Positions 15,010 to 23,384 are shown, counted from the first letter of the stretch. The stretch: 39,292 nt of DNA from JBFEUI01 sp041547565 (GCA_041547565.1 JBFEUI010000015.1:1-39292), one strand, 5' to 3'. Program-made: numbers and translations. Notes: a model not told the origin generated them from the letters alone.

Positions 15010-15870
15010 ATGAGTGTTGAGACGCTGGTTAGGGATGTTGGCGAACTTGTATCATTGCCGGAAGTGGCGGTCAGGATTAACCAGATGGTGGATGACCCCA
15101 ATGTTTCGGCGAACGATATCGGCAAGCTTATCGGCCAGGACCCCGCACTGACGATTCGCATCCTGCGTATCGCAAACAGCCCCTTCTATGGCTTTTCCAG
15201 CAAGATTGATACCGTATCGCGGGCGGTGGCGATGCTCGGCAGCAAGCAGATCCGTGACCTGGTGTTGGCCACCTCGGTGGCCAAGGCATTCGATGGCCTG
15301 CCCAATGAGCTGGTGTCGATGGAGCACTTCTGGTACCACAGTCTCTACTGTGCGCTCCTGGCACAGCACCTGGCAGCGGAGTGTGACAAACCGGTGCAGG
15401 CGGATGTGGTATTCGTTGCCGGACTGCTGCATGACATCGGCGATCTGGTGCTGTTCAGCAAGGTGCCGGAACAGTCCTATGAGGCGTTGATGTATGCGGT
15501 CGAGGGGCCGGAGGGTGTCGAGATATTTGATGCCGAGCGTGAAATTATTGGTTTCGACCATGCCCAGGTGGGTGCAGCGCTGGCAAGGCAATGGCAATTG
15601 CCGGAGGTGTTGCAGGAGTGTATCGCCTTTCACCATGAACCGGCCGGGGCCAGAAATTTTCCGGTGGAGAATGCGATCGTGCATATCGCAAACAGTATCG
15701 CTTACCTTGCCGAGATCGATTCGTCCAACCTGGATGATGCGCCCCGGATCGAAGCGCTTGCCTGGGAGCTGACCGGGTTAAACACAAATGTAATCCCGGG
15801 AGTTATCGAGGCGGCAAAAAGTGAGATCGCCGAAATGCAGCAGGTTTTTTTCACCGAGAGGGCGGGCTGA
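15010..15870 (+). CDS. HDOD domain protein
   Basis: 286 residues covering one complete HDOD domain. SLPEVAVRINQMVDDP and IGQDPALTIRILRIANSPFYG are the opening signature; AVAMLGSKQIRDLVL, WYHSLYCALLAQHLA, AGLLHDIGDLVLF and HHEPAG follow. The His-Asp pair of the HD superfamily is kept in LLHDIGD, unlike many HDOD proteins, but the complete metal set is not obvious. HDOD proteins act in signalling, often with GGDEF or chemotaxis systems, without proven hydrolase activity. Two exported-protein genes follow closely in the same direction. Confidence 0.92.
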   Translation: MSVETLVRDVGELVSLPEVAVRINQMVDDPNVSANDIGKLIGQDPALTIRILRIANSPFYGFSSKIDTVSRAVAMLGSKQIRDLVLATSVAKAFDGLPNELVSMEHFWYHSLYCALLAQHLAAECDKPVQADVVFVAGLLHDIGDLVLFSKVPEQSYEALMYAVEGPEGVEIFDAEREIIGFDHAQVGAALARQWQLPEVLQECIAFHHEPAGARNFPVENAIVHIANSIAYLAEIDSSNLDDAPRIEALAWELTGLNTNVIPGVIEAAKSEIAEMQQVFFTERAG

Positions 15871-15918
15871 AATAAGACGCTGCCGATGTACGGCCGCTAT
15901 GAGATGGAGGTGAAAGTG

Positions 15919-16410
15919 ATGAAAAAGTGCTTGAGTGGTTTCAGTCTGTTCCTTTTCATGATGATGGCAGGCAGCGTCGAGGCGGCAACTGAAGTGAGGC
16001 TGAACCGTGAGCGACTGGAATTGCCGCGGCATATCATCCTGTTTCTCTCGCATGACCCGGAAGAGGTTTATGCCCCGTTGAAGTCGCGGCTGGAGCAGGA
16101 AGGGTTCAAGGTTGAAAGAGGGGGCGGGAAACTCAAAAGCAGTGTCACCGTGATCAAGGGGAGCGAGATCACCGTACAGAAAAACATCAAGACCTATGCC
16201 ACACCTTATGAATTGAGCATCTATTACAAAAAGGGAGACAGGCCGGATTACATTGAGTGGATTGCCGATCTGAAGGATAGGCGTGATGGTGAGACGGTCG
16301 GTGTCTACAAATACACCTACAGCGCTAACAGGCGGGGTGTGAAGTGGAGCAATGCACGGGTGATTGCCGATATGGTAGAACGATTTATCGTAACCGTGTT
16401 TGAAGATTGA
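15919..16410 (+). CDS. secreted protein of unknown function
   Basis: 163 residues from the ATG at 15919, chosen because GGAGGTG precedes it at good spacing; earlier in-frame starts would put extra residues before the signal peptide (MKKCLSGFSLFLFMMMAGSVEA). The mature part alternates charged and aliphatic residues in strand-like blocks, for example PRHIILFLSHDPEEVYAPL and SVTVIKGSEITVQKN, with many lysines. No known family recognised. It lies 48 bases after the HDOD gene and 16 bases before a lipoprotein gene, so a three-gene operon is likely. Confidence 0.75.
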   Translation: MKKCLSGFSLFLFMMMAGSVEAATEVRLNRERLELPRHIILFLSHDPEEVYAPLKSRLEQEGFKVERGGGKLKSSVTVIKGSEITVQKNIKTYATPYELSIYYKKGDRPDYIEWIADLKDRRDGETVGVYKYTYSANRRGVKWSNARVIADMVERFIVTVFED

Positions 16411-16426
16411 GAGTTCAGGAACAGCT

Positions 16427-16771
16427 ATGCCGAAAAAAATAATATCAGTCCTTGCCAGCGCTTTGATGCTGGCCGTAATCGTGTCCGGTTGTGCAACTGC
16501 CCCCACGCAAATGACAGCCGCGGCAGAGGAGCTTAAAGAGGTCGACAGCAATACGGCGCGTGCCCACTGCCGCATGCTCGGTATCGCGCGTGCAGAGATG
16601 CATGGCCTTGTTGCCGAGTCAAAGGAACAGGCGCTGGCGGAATTGAGCCGACAGGTGCGTAACCAGGCTGCCGCAATGGGCGCGACACACATTCTTTGGC
16701 GCAACAGGGGCAAGGTGGGAACGGTGTGGGTGGCAAAGGGACGGGCCTACAAGTGTCCCGAGGATATCTAG
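16427..16771 (+). CDS. small outer-membrane-type lipoprotein (DUF4156-like)
   Basis: 114 residues from the ATG at 16427. The signal ends in VIVSGC, a lipobox with acylation at Cys, followed by Ala, so outer-membrane sorting is expected. The mature segment (HCRMLGIARAEMHGL, ALAELSRQVRNQAAAMGATHIL) resembles DUF4156-type lipoproteins, where a C-x-x-L-G-x-x and an A-A-x-x-G-A/G-N/T motif recur. Two cysteines besides the lipid one may pair. Assignment to DUF4156 is tentative. Confidence 0.75.
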   Translation: MPKKIISVLASALMLAVIVSGCATAPTQMTAAAEELKEVDSNTARAHCRMLGIARAEMHGLVAESKEQALAELSRQVRNQAAAMGATHILWRNRGKVGTVWVAKGRAYKCPEDI

Positions 16772-16880
16772 CAGCATTTCTCATGCTTGCTGATACAGTG
16801 TTGCAAACCTGACAGCAGGGTATATGTTCTGCTTGTGGCACAGGCGATTAATAATCGAGATTAGCCAGGGGGCTTCCCGG

Positions 16881-18020
16881 GTGCAGCGGAAAATACCCAC
16901 AGCGGCGTTGTTCTTTTTTGTTGTGCTGCCGGTTGCTGCCGTGCTGGCCCTGTTGTCGCTGCCGCTGAAAGCCAGTGATACCGCTGATTTTCGTGTCGTT
17001 ACAATAACCGATCAACTTGAGCACCCGTGGGGGCTGGCCTTTTTGCCGGACAAGCGGATCCTCGTGACCGAACGACCTGGACGTTTGCGTATTGTGGAAA
17101 ACGGGGTGCTGAATCCCAGGCCTGTTACAGGACTGCCCGAGATTGCCGCGCAGGGGCAGGGGGGGCTGCTGGACATCGCGCTACACCCCGAGTTTGAACA
17201 CAATCACTGGATCTATTTCTCCTATGTGGCCCGCGGCAGGGGCGGGATTGGCACAGAGGTGGCGCGTGGCAAGCTGGATGGCATGCGGCTGGTCGATGTT
17301 GTAACGCTGTTTCGCATGAATCCAAAAAGTCGCGGTGGGCGCCATTTCGGATCACGGCTGGTTTTTGACCGTAACGGCAAGCTCTTCATTACGCTGGGAG
17401 AACGGGGCAGCCGGGCGCGTGCACAGCGTCTGGATGACCATGCCGGATCGGTTATTCGCCTCCATGCCGACGGGACGGTGCCGCAGGACAATCCGTTCCG
17501 TAAGCGCAGCGATGCCCAGCCCGAGATCTACAGCTATGGCCACCGCAACCCGCAGGGCATGGCGCTGCATCCGCAGAGCGGGGAGATCTGGTTGCATGAG
17601 CACGGACCGCAGGGGGGTGATGAAATCAATATCATTCATGCCGGTTTGAATTATGGTTGGCCGGTGATTACCTACGGCGTGAATTACGGCAGCGCTACCC
17701 CTATCGGTGAGGGGACGCACAAGACAGGCATGGAACAACCGCTCTATTACTGGGTACCGTCCATCGCCCCCTCCGGGATGAGTTTCTATAACGGTGACAA
17801 ATTCCCCCAGTGGCGAAACAGCCTGTTCGTCGGCTCACTGAAATTCCAACTGCTGGTGCGACTTGAATTGGACGGCAACCGGGTGGTTGCGGAACAGCGC
17901 ATGCTGCAGGGTGAACTGGGACGCATACGTGATGTACGCAGCGGGCCGGACGGCTACCTTTATCTGCTGACCGATGCGCCCGATGGCAAACTGGTGCGGC
18001 TGGAGCCTAATGCTAAATAG
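16881..18020 (+). CDS. PQQ-type aldose sugar dehydrogenase family protein
   Basis: About 379 residues if started at the GTG at 16881, which puts a signal anchor (ALFFFVVLPVAAVLALLSL) right at the N-terminus; an ATG at 16824 would add 19 unlikely residues. Six-bladed propeller of the YliI/soluble-glucose-dehydrogenase type: LEHPWGLAFLPD, QGQGGLLDIALHPEF, RHFGSRLVFD, YSYGHRNPQGMALHP, HEHGPQGGDEINII, NYGWPVITYG and APSGMSFYNGDKFP are all conserved sites. Members oxidise aldose sugars with PQQ in the periplasm. PQQ biosynthesis genes are not in the window, so the cofactor is inferred. Confidence 0.92.
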   Translation: MQRKIPTAALFFFVVLPVAAVLALLSLPLKASDTADFRVVTITDQLEHPWGLAFLPDKRILVTERPGRLRIVENGVLNPRPVTGLPEIAAQGQGGLLDIALHPEFEHNHWIYFSYVARGRGGIGTEVARGKLDGMRLVDVVTLFRMNPKSRGGRHFGSRLVFDRNGKLFITLGERGSRARAQRLDDHAGSVIRLHADGTVPQDNPFRKRSDAQPEIYSYGHRNPQGMALHPQSGEIWLHEHGPQGGDEINIIHAGLNYGWPVITYGVNYGSATPIGEGTHKTGMEQPLYYWVPSIAPSGMSFYNGDKFPQWRNSLFVGSLKFQLLVRLELDGNRVVAEQRMLQGELGRIRDVRSGPDGYLYLLTDAPDGKLVRLEPNAK

Positions 18021-18107
18021 TGTGATCCGCTTGCCGGTTTGGGCGGCGGCCGTTTGTCACACTGTGGGCGTGCTGCTATTCTCGTGCGCAGCACAATAAC
18101 CATATCC

Positions 18108-18128
18108 ATGCCGGTTGTTTCCCGGCAT
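18108..18128 (+). promoter_or_regulatory. leader hairpin before the 18140 gene
   Basis: ATGCCGG-TTGTTTC-CCGGCAT is a perfect 7-base stem with a 7-base loop, ending just before the GAGGGGG ribosome-binding site of the gene starting at 18140. It could influence translation or be the end of transcription from upstream; no T-tract follows. Confidence 0.35.
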
Positions 18129-18139
18129 CGAGGGGGCAT

Positions 18140-18496
18140 ATGATCAAGGTATGTAAACTGATGCGCAACTGTTGTCAGCGACACGAGTGGCTGGCAAACC
18201 TGTTGATGCTTGTCGGAACACTCCTGTTTGCCGCCACCTTGTGGTTTTTTATCGAGTATCAGCAGGCGATCCTCAGCTGGGTAAAGCAGAACCCGATTAT
18301 CAATCCTATCATCCTGGGCGTAGTGGTGTTGTTTGAGACGCTCCTGGTGTTCGGCCTGTCGCAGCTGGTGTTTACCGACTGCCGGGATGAAAGCGCGGTG
18401 CATGAGAACAAGTACGAAAACCGCAAGAGTACGGTATTTCCCGGTGCGCACGACTGGATTGACGCTGTGGGTGTTAATCCGAAACGCAAGCAGTGA
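18140..18496 (+). CDS. two-helix membrane protein of unknown function
   Basis: 118 residues with GAGGGGG before the ATG. Cys-containing basic N-terminus (MIKVCKLMRNCCQRHEW), then two transmembrane helices at about 19-41 (LLMLVGTLLFAATLWFFIEY) and 57-79, and a hydrophilic tail of about 35 residues. No family recognised. A similarly arranged cluster of small membrane proteins follows, but on both strands, so it is not one operon. Confidence 0.7.
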   Translation: MIKVCKLMRNCCQRHEWLANLLMLVGTLLFAATLWFFIEYQQAILSWVKQNPIINPIILGVVVLFETLLVFGLSQLVFTDCRDESAVHENKYENRKSTVFPGAHDWIDAVGVNPKRKQ

Positions 18497-18564
18497 TGCT
18501 GCCGGTAAGCAAAGGCTTGCATTGTTGATTTCCATCTTCAAGCACAACTGCCGTTGGATTGCCT

Positions 18565-19236
18565 GTGAATGAGGCGTTTCTGATCACCGGCCTGATCGGT
18601 GCCGTATTGTTTGGTACCGCCTTTTTCCTGTTGCTGCCGAGCATGCGCCGGGCTGTTGCCAATCAGCGTACGGAAAAGGCACTCAGTGGGCTTGGCCACA
18701 AGCAGCTGGAGAGCATTACCCTGGATGACGGCATGGATGGGCGGGTTTACATCGATCGCCTGTTGCTCACCGATGAGGGCTTTCTGGTCATTGAACGTAA
18801 CTGGCGGGGTGGGCATATTTTCGGCGGCGATACCATCGACACCTGGGCCCAGGTGGTCGGCAAGCAGACCTCACGCTTTAACAATCCCATGTACGCATTG
18901 GAGCATGCCATCGCCGCAGTAAAATTCCACAGCCCGGGCGTGGCTGTCAGCGGCAGGGCGGTATTTCTGGGCGAGTGCAGTTTCCCCAAGGGTAAACCGG
19001 AATCGGTACTGGTGCTGGAGGATATCGCTGCGATGAGCGCTGTACGGCCGCACGCTGTACCGGGCAAGCCGGCACAGCAGGGCTGGGAGAGGATCGTTGC
19101 CGCCAGTGAGACGATAAACGAGAAAGCGTTCATCACCCGGGAGGCCGGGCGTTACCGCGGGCGGCTGTTTCTCGGATTGTTGACCGTGGCACTTGCTCTG
19201 GCCTGGCTCACCTGGCGCCTGCTTGCCATGGAATGA
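18565..19236 (+). CDS. membrane-anchored NERD-like protein without the canonical catalytic Lys
   Basis: About 223 residues. No ATG is available: after the in-frame stop at 18526 the first starts are TTG 18559 and GTG 18565, the latter preferred. TM1 near residues 5-25, a soluble domain, and a C-terminal TM (FLGLLTVALALAWLTWRLL). The soluble part follows the order of nuclease-related (NERD) domains: IDRLLLTDEGFLVIERNW-RGG, then HIFGGDTIDTWAQ and FNNPMYALEHAI. NERD proteins with activity have E-x-K where this one has I-E-R-N-W, so nuclease activity is doubtful. Family assignment is from pattern only. Confidence 0.72.
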   Translation: MNEAFLITGLIGAVLFGTAFFLLLPSMRRAVANQRTEKALSGLGHKQLESITLDDGMDGRVYIDRLLLTDEGFLVIERNWRGGHIFGGDTIDTWAQVVGKQTSRFNNPMYALEHAIAAVKFHSPGVAVSGRAVFLGECSFPKGKPESVLVLEDIAAMSAVRPHAVPGKPAQQGWERIVAASETINEKAFITREAGRYRGRLFLGLLTVALALAWLTWRLLAME

Positions 19237-19240
19237 GCCG

Positions 19241-19477
19241 CTACTGTTCCTCCGAATCGAATTTCATCGAGGGCAAGTCGGCGGTGCCCATGACAAACAG
19301 CACCACCGCCACAAAGCCGAAAAATATCACGCAGGCGATGAGGCTGGCGGAGACGGGGTCGGCAATACCGATCTCGGATGAGCGGAAATAGAGCCAGATG
19401 CCGCTTGCCAGACCAAGCAGCAGGCTGACCAGTGACATGGTGACGGAAAATTTCTGAAGCTTGTTCTGTTTTGGCAT
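19241..19477 (-). CDS. small two-helix membrane protein
   Basis: 78 residues from the ATG at 19477; longer starts lack support. Basic N-terminus MPKQNKLQKF, TM1 about 12-32 (MSLVSLLLGLASGIWLYF), TM2 about 44-66 (SLIACVIFFGFVAVVLFVM), acidic tail ending DSEEQ. Convergent with the NERD-like gene, 4 bases between stops. Unknown function. A TTGAT-TCAT-CTCAA at 19539-19552 upstream is one base from the FNR consensus, but no promoter is evident. Confidence 0.65.
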   Translation of the reverse strand: MPKQNKLQKFSVTMSLVSLLLGLASGIWLYFRSSEIGIADPVSASLIACVIFFGFVAVVLFVMGTADLPSMKFDSEEQ

Positions 19478-19577
19478 AGTGGGCGTGTTCCAACTGTTGT
19501 GTTGTAGTGAGTATGGGGTGCGGATCAAGACCACCGCCTTGATTCATCTCAAATCGGGGAGTTGACTGCCGCTGTTG

Positions 19578-19769
19578 TCAGCGCGGCAGCCACAGGGCCA
19601 TGATAATGCAGGCGACGGCGACAAGGACAAAAGCCACACGAAACCTGTACCTTCTGCTCGATGGCGTATTGCTCTGTACCTGGAACAGCAGGTTGGCGTT
19701 GCAGTGCGGGCACTGCTCGGCCCTTTCCGGCACCTCGTTGCCACATCTCTGGCATGTTAGCTGGTTCAT
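19578..19769 (-). CDS. zinc-ribbon plus one membrane helix
   Basis: 63 residues. N-terminal zinc ribbon knuckles TCQRCGNEVPERAEQCPHCNANL give the C-x2-C-x10-C-x2-C pattern, followed by a basic linker and a C-terminal helix (FVLVAVACIIMALWL). Such zinc-ribbon tail-anchored proteins are common and uncharacterised. GTAGGGG precedes the ATG at good spacing, which supports this short gene being real. Confidence 0.75.
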   Translation of the reverse strand: MNQLTCQRCGNEVPERAEQCPHCNANLLFQVQSNTPSSRRYRFRVAFVLVAVACIIMALWLPR

Positions 19770-19876
19770 GAACCCCTACCCTCATCACGGCATTGTTGGC
19801 TTGCATGTAAGCAAGCCGTTTACCGTGCCATCCTACACCGTGGAGAAGCACAAATGAATGGCACCGCAGCGGCAAT

Positions 19877-20164
19877 ATTTCCGCTATCCTGTTCCTTGCC
19901 CTCATCATCACGCTAATGGCCGTGGGAGTGTTGTCTGCCTCAGGGAAGTGCCGGAACTGCCAGAACTATGGCATGGGCGAGGTGCTGTACTGCCGGAAGG
20001 GGCGCGGTGTTAAGGTCTAGCGCATGCTGCCGACGTGCGGCAAGCCTGTCAGCATTGATAAGGTGTACGCTTATCAAATGTGCAACACTGCCTTTACCTG
20101 TACAGGCAGCAAGCTCGGTAAGGAACGTGCACACCGCTCGCCTGATTGCGGCTGCTTAGGGTGA
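19877..20164 (+). pseudogene. possible broken membrane / Cys-rich gene with an internal TAG
   Basis: The frame open from 19811 codes for a hydrophobic helix (ISAILFLALIITLMAVG, from about 19877) and then KCRNCQNYGMGEVLYC, before a TAG at 20018-20020. In the same frame after the stop, Cys-rich coding-like sequence continues (MLPTCGKPVSI, YQMCNTAFTC, DCGCLG) to a TGA at 20162. No start codon with a ribosome-binding site precedes the helix (first ATG 19916 falls inside it). This looks like a decayed relative of small membrane zinc-ribbon proteins, but it may also be chance. The region 19770-20173 holds nothing else I can support. Confidence 0.3.
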
Positions 20165-20173
20165 TCGTTGGCC

Positions 20174-20677
20174 CTATCGGTGCCAGCGCACCCGCAGCAG
20201 AATATCCTCGTCGCCGTACTGAAAGTCGAGTTCACCCTGGTAGGCGTGGTGCAGCGCCTCACCGGCAGCCCGGGCCAGGTGGGCGTCGGTGAATTGCCAC
20301 TCCATGGCATCGGCACTCTCCTCGCTTCCCATAATGCGCTGCAGCGGGTGCTCGGATTTCTGCCGCTGTTCGATATTGTGGATCAGGTGGGTGATCTCCG
20401 CCTTGTGTTCGATGAAAAATTCACCGCTGGCAGAGAGAAAACCGGCCGGCACGCGATCTCGCACCCGCTGACAGGCGGGGCACAGATGCTCGTCTGCACC
20501 GGCCGGCGCATCACCCCAGCACCAGCGCCCCTTGTGAAAGATGGCCCCGCACTCGGGGCACAGAGTCGGTTCCGCGAGCTTTACCTTGGAGTGGTAGGGG
20601 TCGTGATCCATCTCCTTGAGCAGGCGGTCGTGTCGCCCCTGGTGGAGATAATCTGATGGTTTGTTGGGCCCGGTCAT
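20174..20677 (-). CDS. BCAM0308-type zinc-ribbon protein
   Basis: 167 residues from the ATG at 20677, which has GAGG upstream; the longer open frame beyond it is antisense to fbaB and rejected. Two zinc knuckles, LCPECGAIFHKGRWCWG and LCPACQRVRD, flank a WCW motif, followed by AGFLSASGEFF, HLIHNIEQRQKSEHPLQRIM, and a C-terminal alpha/beta section (QFTDAHLARAAGEALHHAY, LRVRWHR). This is the architecture of the BCAM0308 family. Function unknown. It lies 26 bases downstream of fbaB, same strand, so the two are probably cotranscribed. Confidence 0.85.
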   Translation of the reverse strand: MTGPNKPSDYLHQGRHDRLLKEMDHDPYHSKVKLAEPTLCPECGAIFHKGRWCWGDAPAGADEHLCPACQRVRDRVPAGFLSASGEFFIEHKAEITHLIHNIEQRQKSEHPLQRIMGSEESADAMEWQFTDAHLARAAGEALHHAYQGELDFQYGDEDILLRVRWHR

Positions 20678-20703
20678 TGTTTTGTACCTCTCTAAGGTGA
20701 AAT

Positions 20704-21753
20704 TCAGGCGATGGTGACGGCATCCGAGCGGTAGACATCCTGGATCGCGTGCAGCAGCCTGACACCCTCCGCCATCGGTTTTTGAAATGCCTTGCGTCCC
20801 GAGATGAGTCCCATGCCCCCGGCGCGCTTGTTGATCACGGCAGTGCGTACCGCCTGGTGCAGGTCGTCCTTGCCCGAGGGGCCACCGGAGTTGATCATGC
20901 CGATACGGCCCATGTAGCAGTTGGCCACCTGGTAGCGCACCCGGTCGATGGGGTGGCTGCCGGAAAGCTCCTCGTAGATGCGCGGATGGGTTTTGCCGAA
21001 GTTGATGGCGGTAAAGCCGCCGTCGGTGGTGGCCTGCTTCTGTTTGATGATATCGGCCTCGATGGTGGCAGCCAGGTGGTTGGCCTGACCGGTCAGGTCG
21101 GCGGCGGTATGGTAGTCGTCGGCCTCGGTCTTGAAGGCCGGGTTGCGCAGGTAGGCCCACAGTACCGTGACCATGCCCAGGTCGTGGGCCAGCTCGAACG
21201 CCTCGCTCACCTCCATGATCTGGCGGCGTGACTCCTGTGAGCCGAAGTAGACCGTCGCCCCCACGGCCGCGGCTCCGAGATCGAAGGCCTGCTCGACGCT
21301 GGCGAACAGGGTCTGATCGTGCATCGTGGGGTAGCTCAGCAGTTCGTTGTGGTTGATCTTGACCAGGAAGGGTATTTTGTGGGCGTATTTGCGTCCCACC
21401 GCACCCAGCACGCCGAGGGTGGAGGCAACGGCGTTGCAGCCGCCCTCGATGGCGAGCCGGATGATGTTTTCCGGGTCGAAATAGATCGGATTGGGGGCGA
21501 AGGAAGCGCCGCCGGAGTGCTCCACCCCCTGATCCACCGGCAGGATGGACAGGTAGCCTGTGCCGCCCAGACGGCCATGGTCGAACAGCGCCTGCAGGTT
21601 GCGCAGGGTGCCTGGTCTGCGGTCACTCTGGCTGACGACACGATCGACAAAATCCGGCCCCGGCACATGCAACTGCTCCCTGGGGATGCCCTGGCAGCTG
21701 TGGGTCAGCAGGTCCTCGGCCTCATCGCCTAGAATGTGTACGATATCGGTCAT
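20704..21753 (-). CDS. fbaB: class I fructose-bisphosphate aldolase FbaB
   Basis: 349 residues; AAGGAG precedes the ATG at 21753. Similarity to E. coli FbaB is obvious along its whole length: MTDIVHILGDEAEDLL, GTGYLSILPVDQGVEHSGG, VKINHNELLSYP, TVLWAYLRNPAFK, and ANCYMGRIGMINSGG. The Schiff-base lysine lies in ADIIKQKQ. It cleaves fructose 1,6-bisphosphate to glyceraldehyde 3-phosphate and dihydroxyacetone phosphate, and it works equally in gluconeogenesis. Cytoplasmic. With the PFK at 1471 it marks glycolytic capacity, though the genes are far apart. Confidence 0.97.
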   Translation of the reverse strand: MTDIVHILGDEAEDLLTHSCQGIPREQLHVPGPDFVDRVVSQSDRRPGTLRNLQALFDHGRLGGTGYLSILPVDQGVEHSGGASFAPNPIYFDPENIIRLAIEGGCNAVASTLGVLGAVGRKYAHKIPFLVKINHNELLSYPTMHDQTLFASVEQAFDLGAAAVGATVYFGSQESRRQIMEVSEAFELAHDLGMVTVLWAYLRNPAFKTEADDYHTAADLTGQANHLAATIEADIIKQKQATTDGGFTAINFGKTHPRIYEELSGSHPIDRVRYQVANCYMGRIGMINSGGPSGKDDLHQAVRTAVINKRAGGMGLISGRKAFQKPMAEGVRLLHAIQDVYRSDAVTIA

Positions 21754-21853
21754 CGCGTGCTCCTTTGCCGTAACGGGGTGGCAGATATCAGTATAGGAGT
21801 TCGTCGCAAGGTTTCGAGTCGCACCGCGTGAATTGTTCTCCCGGAGCAAAAAG

Positions 21854-22354
21854 ATGTTTCTTCATGTCACCGATAGCCGGGCGATCGACAAGGTCGCCGG
21901 GCTGGCCAGAATCATCTGGCGTGAACACTTCACCCCTATTATCGGGGCGGGGCAGGTGGCCTATATGCTGGAGAAATTCCAGTCCGCCGTCGCAATCCGC
22001 GAGCAGCTGCGCAATGGCGGCATGCGCTATTTTCTCATCAGGCCCGCGGCCGACTGTGTCGGCTATTTTGCGATCAAGCCCCAGGACGAAGAGCTGTTTC
22101 TGAGCAAGTTCTATATTCTGGCCGAGCACCGTGGCCGTGGTTATGGCCGCAAGGCGCTTGCCTTTATTGAGGATCTGGCCAGGGAGGATGGTGCAGCGTT
22201 TATCACGCTCACGGTCAACAGGCACAATAGCGGCGTTATCCGCGTCTATGAAAAGATGGGTTTTGCTGTTGTGAGCAGCCAGGTGGAGGCGATCGGCGGG
22301 GGCTACGTGATGGATGACTATGTTATGCAGAAGCTGGTTTCTCCCATCAGGTAG
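21854..22354 (+). CDS. GNAT family N-acetyltransferase
   Basis: 166 residues from the ATG at 21854 (CCCGGAG upstream). Acetyl-CoA-binding motif A is LSKFYILAEHRGRGYGRKAL with the R/Q-x-x-G-x-G/A signature, followed by LTVNRHNSGVIRVYEKMGF, the typical motif B with the general-acid Tyr. The substrate is unknown, but the family acetylates amines of small molecules or protein N-termini. It is divergent from fbaB with a 100-base promoter region. Confidence 0.92.
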   Translation: MFLHVTDSRAIDKVAGLARIIWREHFTPIIGAGQVAYMLEKFQSAVAIREQLRNGGMRYFLIRPAADCVGYFAIKPQDEELFLSKFYILAEHRGRGYGRKALAFIEDLAREDGAAFITLTVNRHNSGVIRVYEKMGFAVVSSQVEAIGGGYVMDDYVMQKLVSPIR

Positions 22355-22431
22355 TGCAGCGAATTTCAGCTTCAATTCATACCTGGTTGTTAGCCTTTAT
22401 ATAACGTATGCGATGAATGGAGGTTGCCAAC

Positions 22432-22752
22432 ATGATGGATAATAAACGGTTAATGCCAACGGCTTCGACAGTGCTGGGTATGGGTGTGGCACTACTCCTG
22501 GCCATGGGCGGTTTGCAGCAGGCCAGTGCGGACGGCGGCGGCACCTACTCGGTATATGATGCCGATCGGGACGGTTTCCTGAGCAGGGAGGAGTTCGAGG
22601 TCTACGCGGAAAAGAAACGGCGACGGGCAGAAATTGCCGATATCTGGGTGTTCGAGGCGGTGGATCGGGATGCCGACGGGAAAATATCGGAGCGGGAACT
22701 GGTGGATGCCTTGCAGTTGCAGTTAAAACGCAAGCGCGAGCTGCGCCGCTAA
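22432..22752 (+). CDS. secreted EF-hand protein
   Basis: 106 residues from the ATG at 22432, preceded by GGAGG. A signal peptide (VLGMGVALLLAMGGLQQASA) leads to two EF-hand loops: DADRDGFLSREE and DRDADGKISERE, each with Asp at positions 1, 3, 5 and Glu at 12. It should bind two calcium ions in the periplasm or outside. The tail is strongly basic (QLKRKRELRR). Calcium-dependent partner unknown. A bidirectional terminator follows the stop. Confidence 0.88.
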   Translation: MMDNKRLMPTASTVLGMGVALLLAMGGLQQASADGGGTYSVYDADRDGFLSREEFEVYAEKKRRRAEIADIWVFEAVDRDADGKISERELVDALQLQLKRKRELRR

Positions 22753-22764
22753 GGTGGAGATAAT

Positions 22765-22795
22765 GAAAACAGCCCGCTTGAAGCGGACTGTTTTC
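22765..22795. terminator. bidirectional rho-independent terminator
   Basis: GAAAACAG-C-CCGCTT / AAGCGG-A-CTGTTTTC forms a 14-pair stem with one mismatch, A-rich on one side and T-rich on the other, between convergent stops at 22752 (+) and 22806 (-). It suits termination in both directions. Confidence 0.85.
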
Positions 22796-22805
22796 GTTGG
22801 CACGG

Positions 22806-23384
22806 CTACGGTTTTCTGATGCCCTCGATGGACAAAAACAGTTCCACCTCGCGTGAGGCGGGGCCGAGGTCGTAATTGATGCCGAAGTCCTTCAGGGTCA
22901 GCTGCGTGCTGCCGGCAAAACCGCGGCGGTAGCCGCCCCACGGGTCCGGGCCGTGTCCGATATGCTCGACATCGATGGAAATTGGCCGGGTGACGCCGTG
23001 CAGGGTCAGCTCGCCCCTGAGTGTCGCTTTGCCCCCGGCCTGCTCCTCGTAGGCGGTGCTGACGAATGTTGCCCGGGGAAATTTATTCACATCGAGAAAA
23101 TCCTTGCCGCGCAGGTGCTTGTCGCGCTCGGCATGGTTGCTGTCGATGCTGGCCGGGTCGATGTTGACGGTTATTTTCGAGGCCGACGGATTGTTTTCGT
23201 CATAGCTGAACTGGCCGTCGAAGCGGTTGAAGCGGCCGGTAAGCCAGCTGTAGCCCAGGTGCTTGATCCTGAACTGGATGGTGGCGTGCGCCCCCTTGCT
23301 GTCGATGACGTAGTCGGCGGCCTGGGCTGCGCCGGTGACGGCGGCCAGCGCGGCCAGCAGGGCGCAGATGATCACTCTTTTCAT
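22806..23384 (-). CDS. yceI: YceI family periplasmic protein
   Basis: 192 residues. Signal peptide (MKRVIICALLAALAAVTGAAQA) then the lipocalin-like YceI body: DSKGAHATIQFRIKHLGYSWLTG, FDGQFSYDENNPSASKI, HLRGKDFLDVNKFPRATF, GELTLHGVTRPI and FGINYDLGPASREVEL. YceI proteins bind polyisoprenoids and are often encoded with a cytochrome b561, as here (cytochrome gene 26 bases upstream). The physiological role is unclear; export is firm. Confidence 0.95.
   Translation of the reverse strand: MKRVIICALLAALAAVTGAAQAADYVIDSKGAHATIQFRIKHLGYSWLTGRFNRFDGQFSYDENNPSASKITVNIDPASIDSNHAERDKHLRGKDFLDVNKFPRATFVSTAYEEQAGGKATLRGELTLHGVTRPISIDVEHIGHGPDPWGGYRRGFAGSTQLTLKDFGINYDLGPASREVELFLSIEGIRKP

Noticed and set aside
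19539..19552. TTGAT-TCAT-CTCAA as an FNR box for the 19241 gene
   Set aside because: One base off consensus but without a -10, near an ATCAAG/CTTGAT inverted repeat that could explain it; mentioned only in the gene entry.
20678..21160. Extension of the zinc-ribbon gene to a start at 21160
   Set aside because: The extra part overlaps fbaB in another frame; the ATG at 20677 has a ribosome-binding site.
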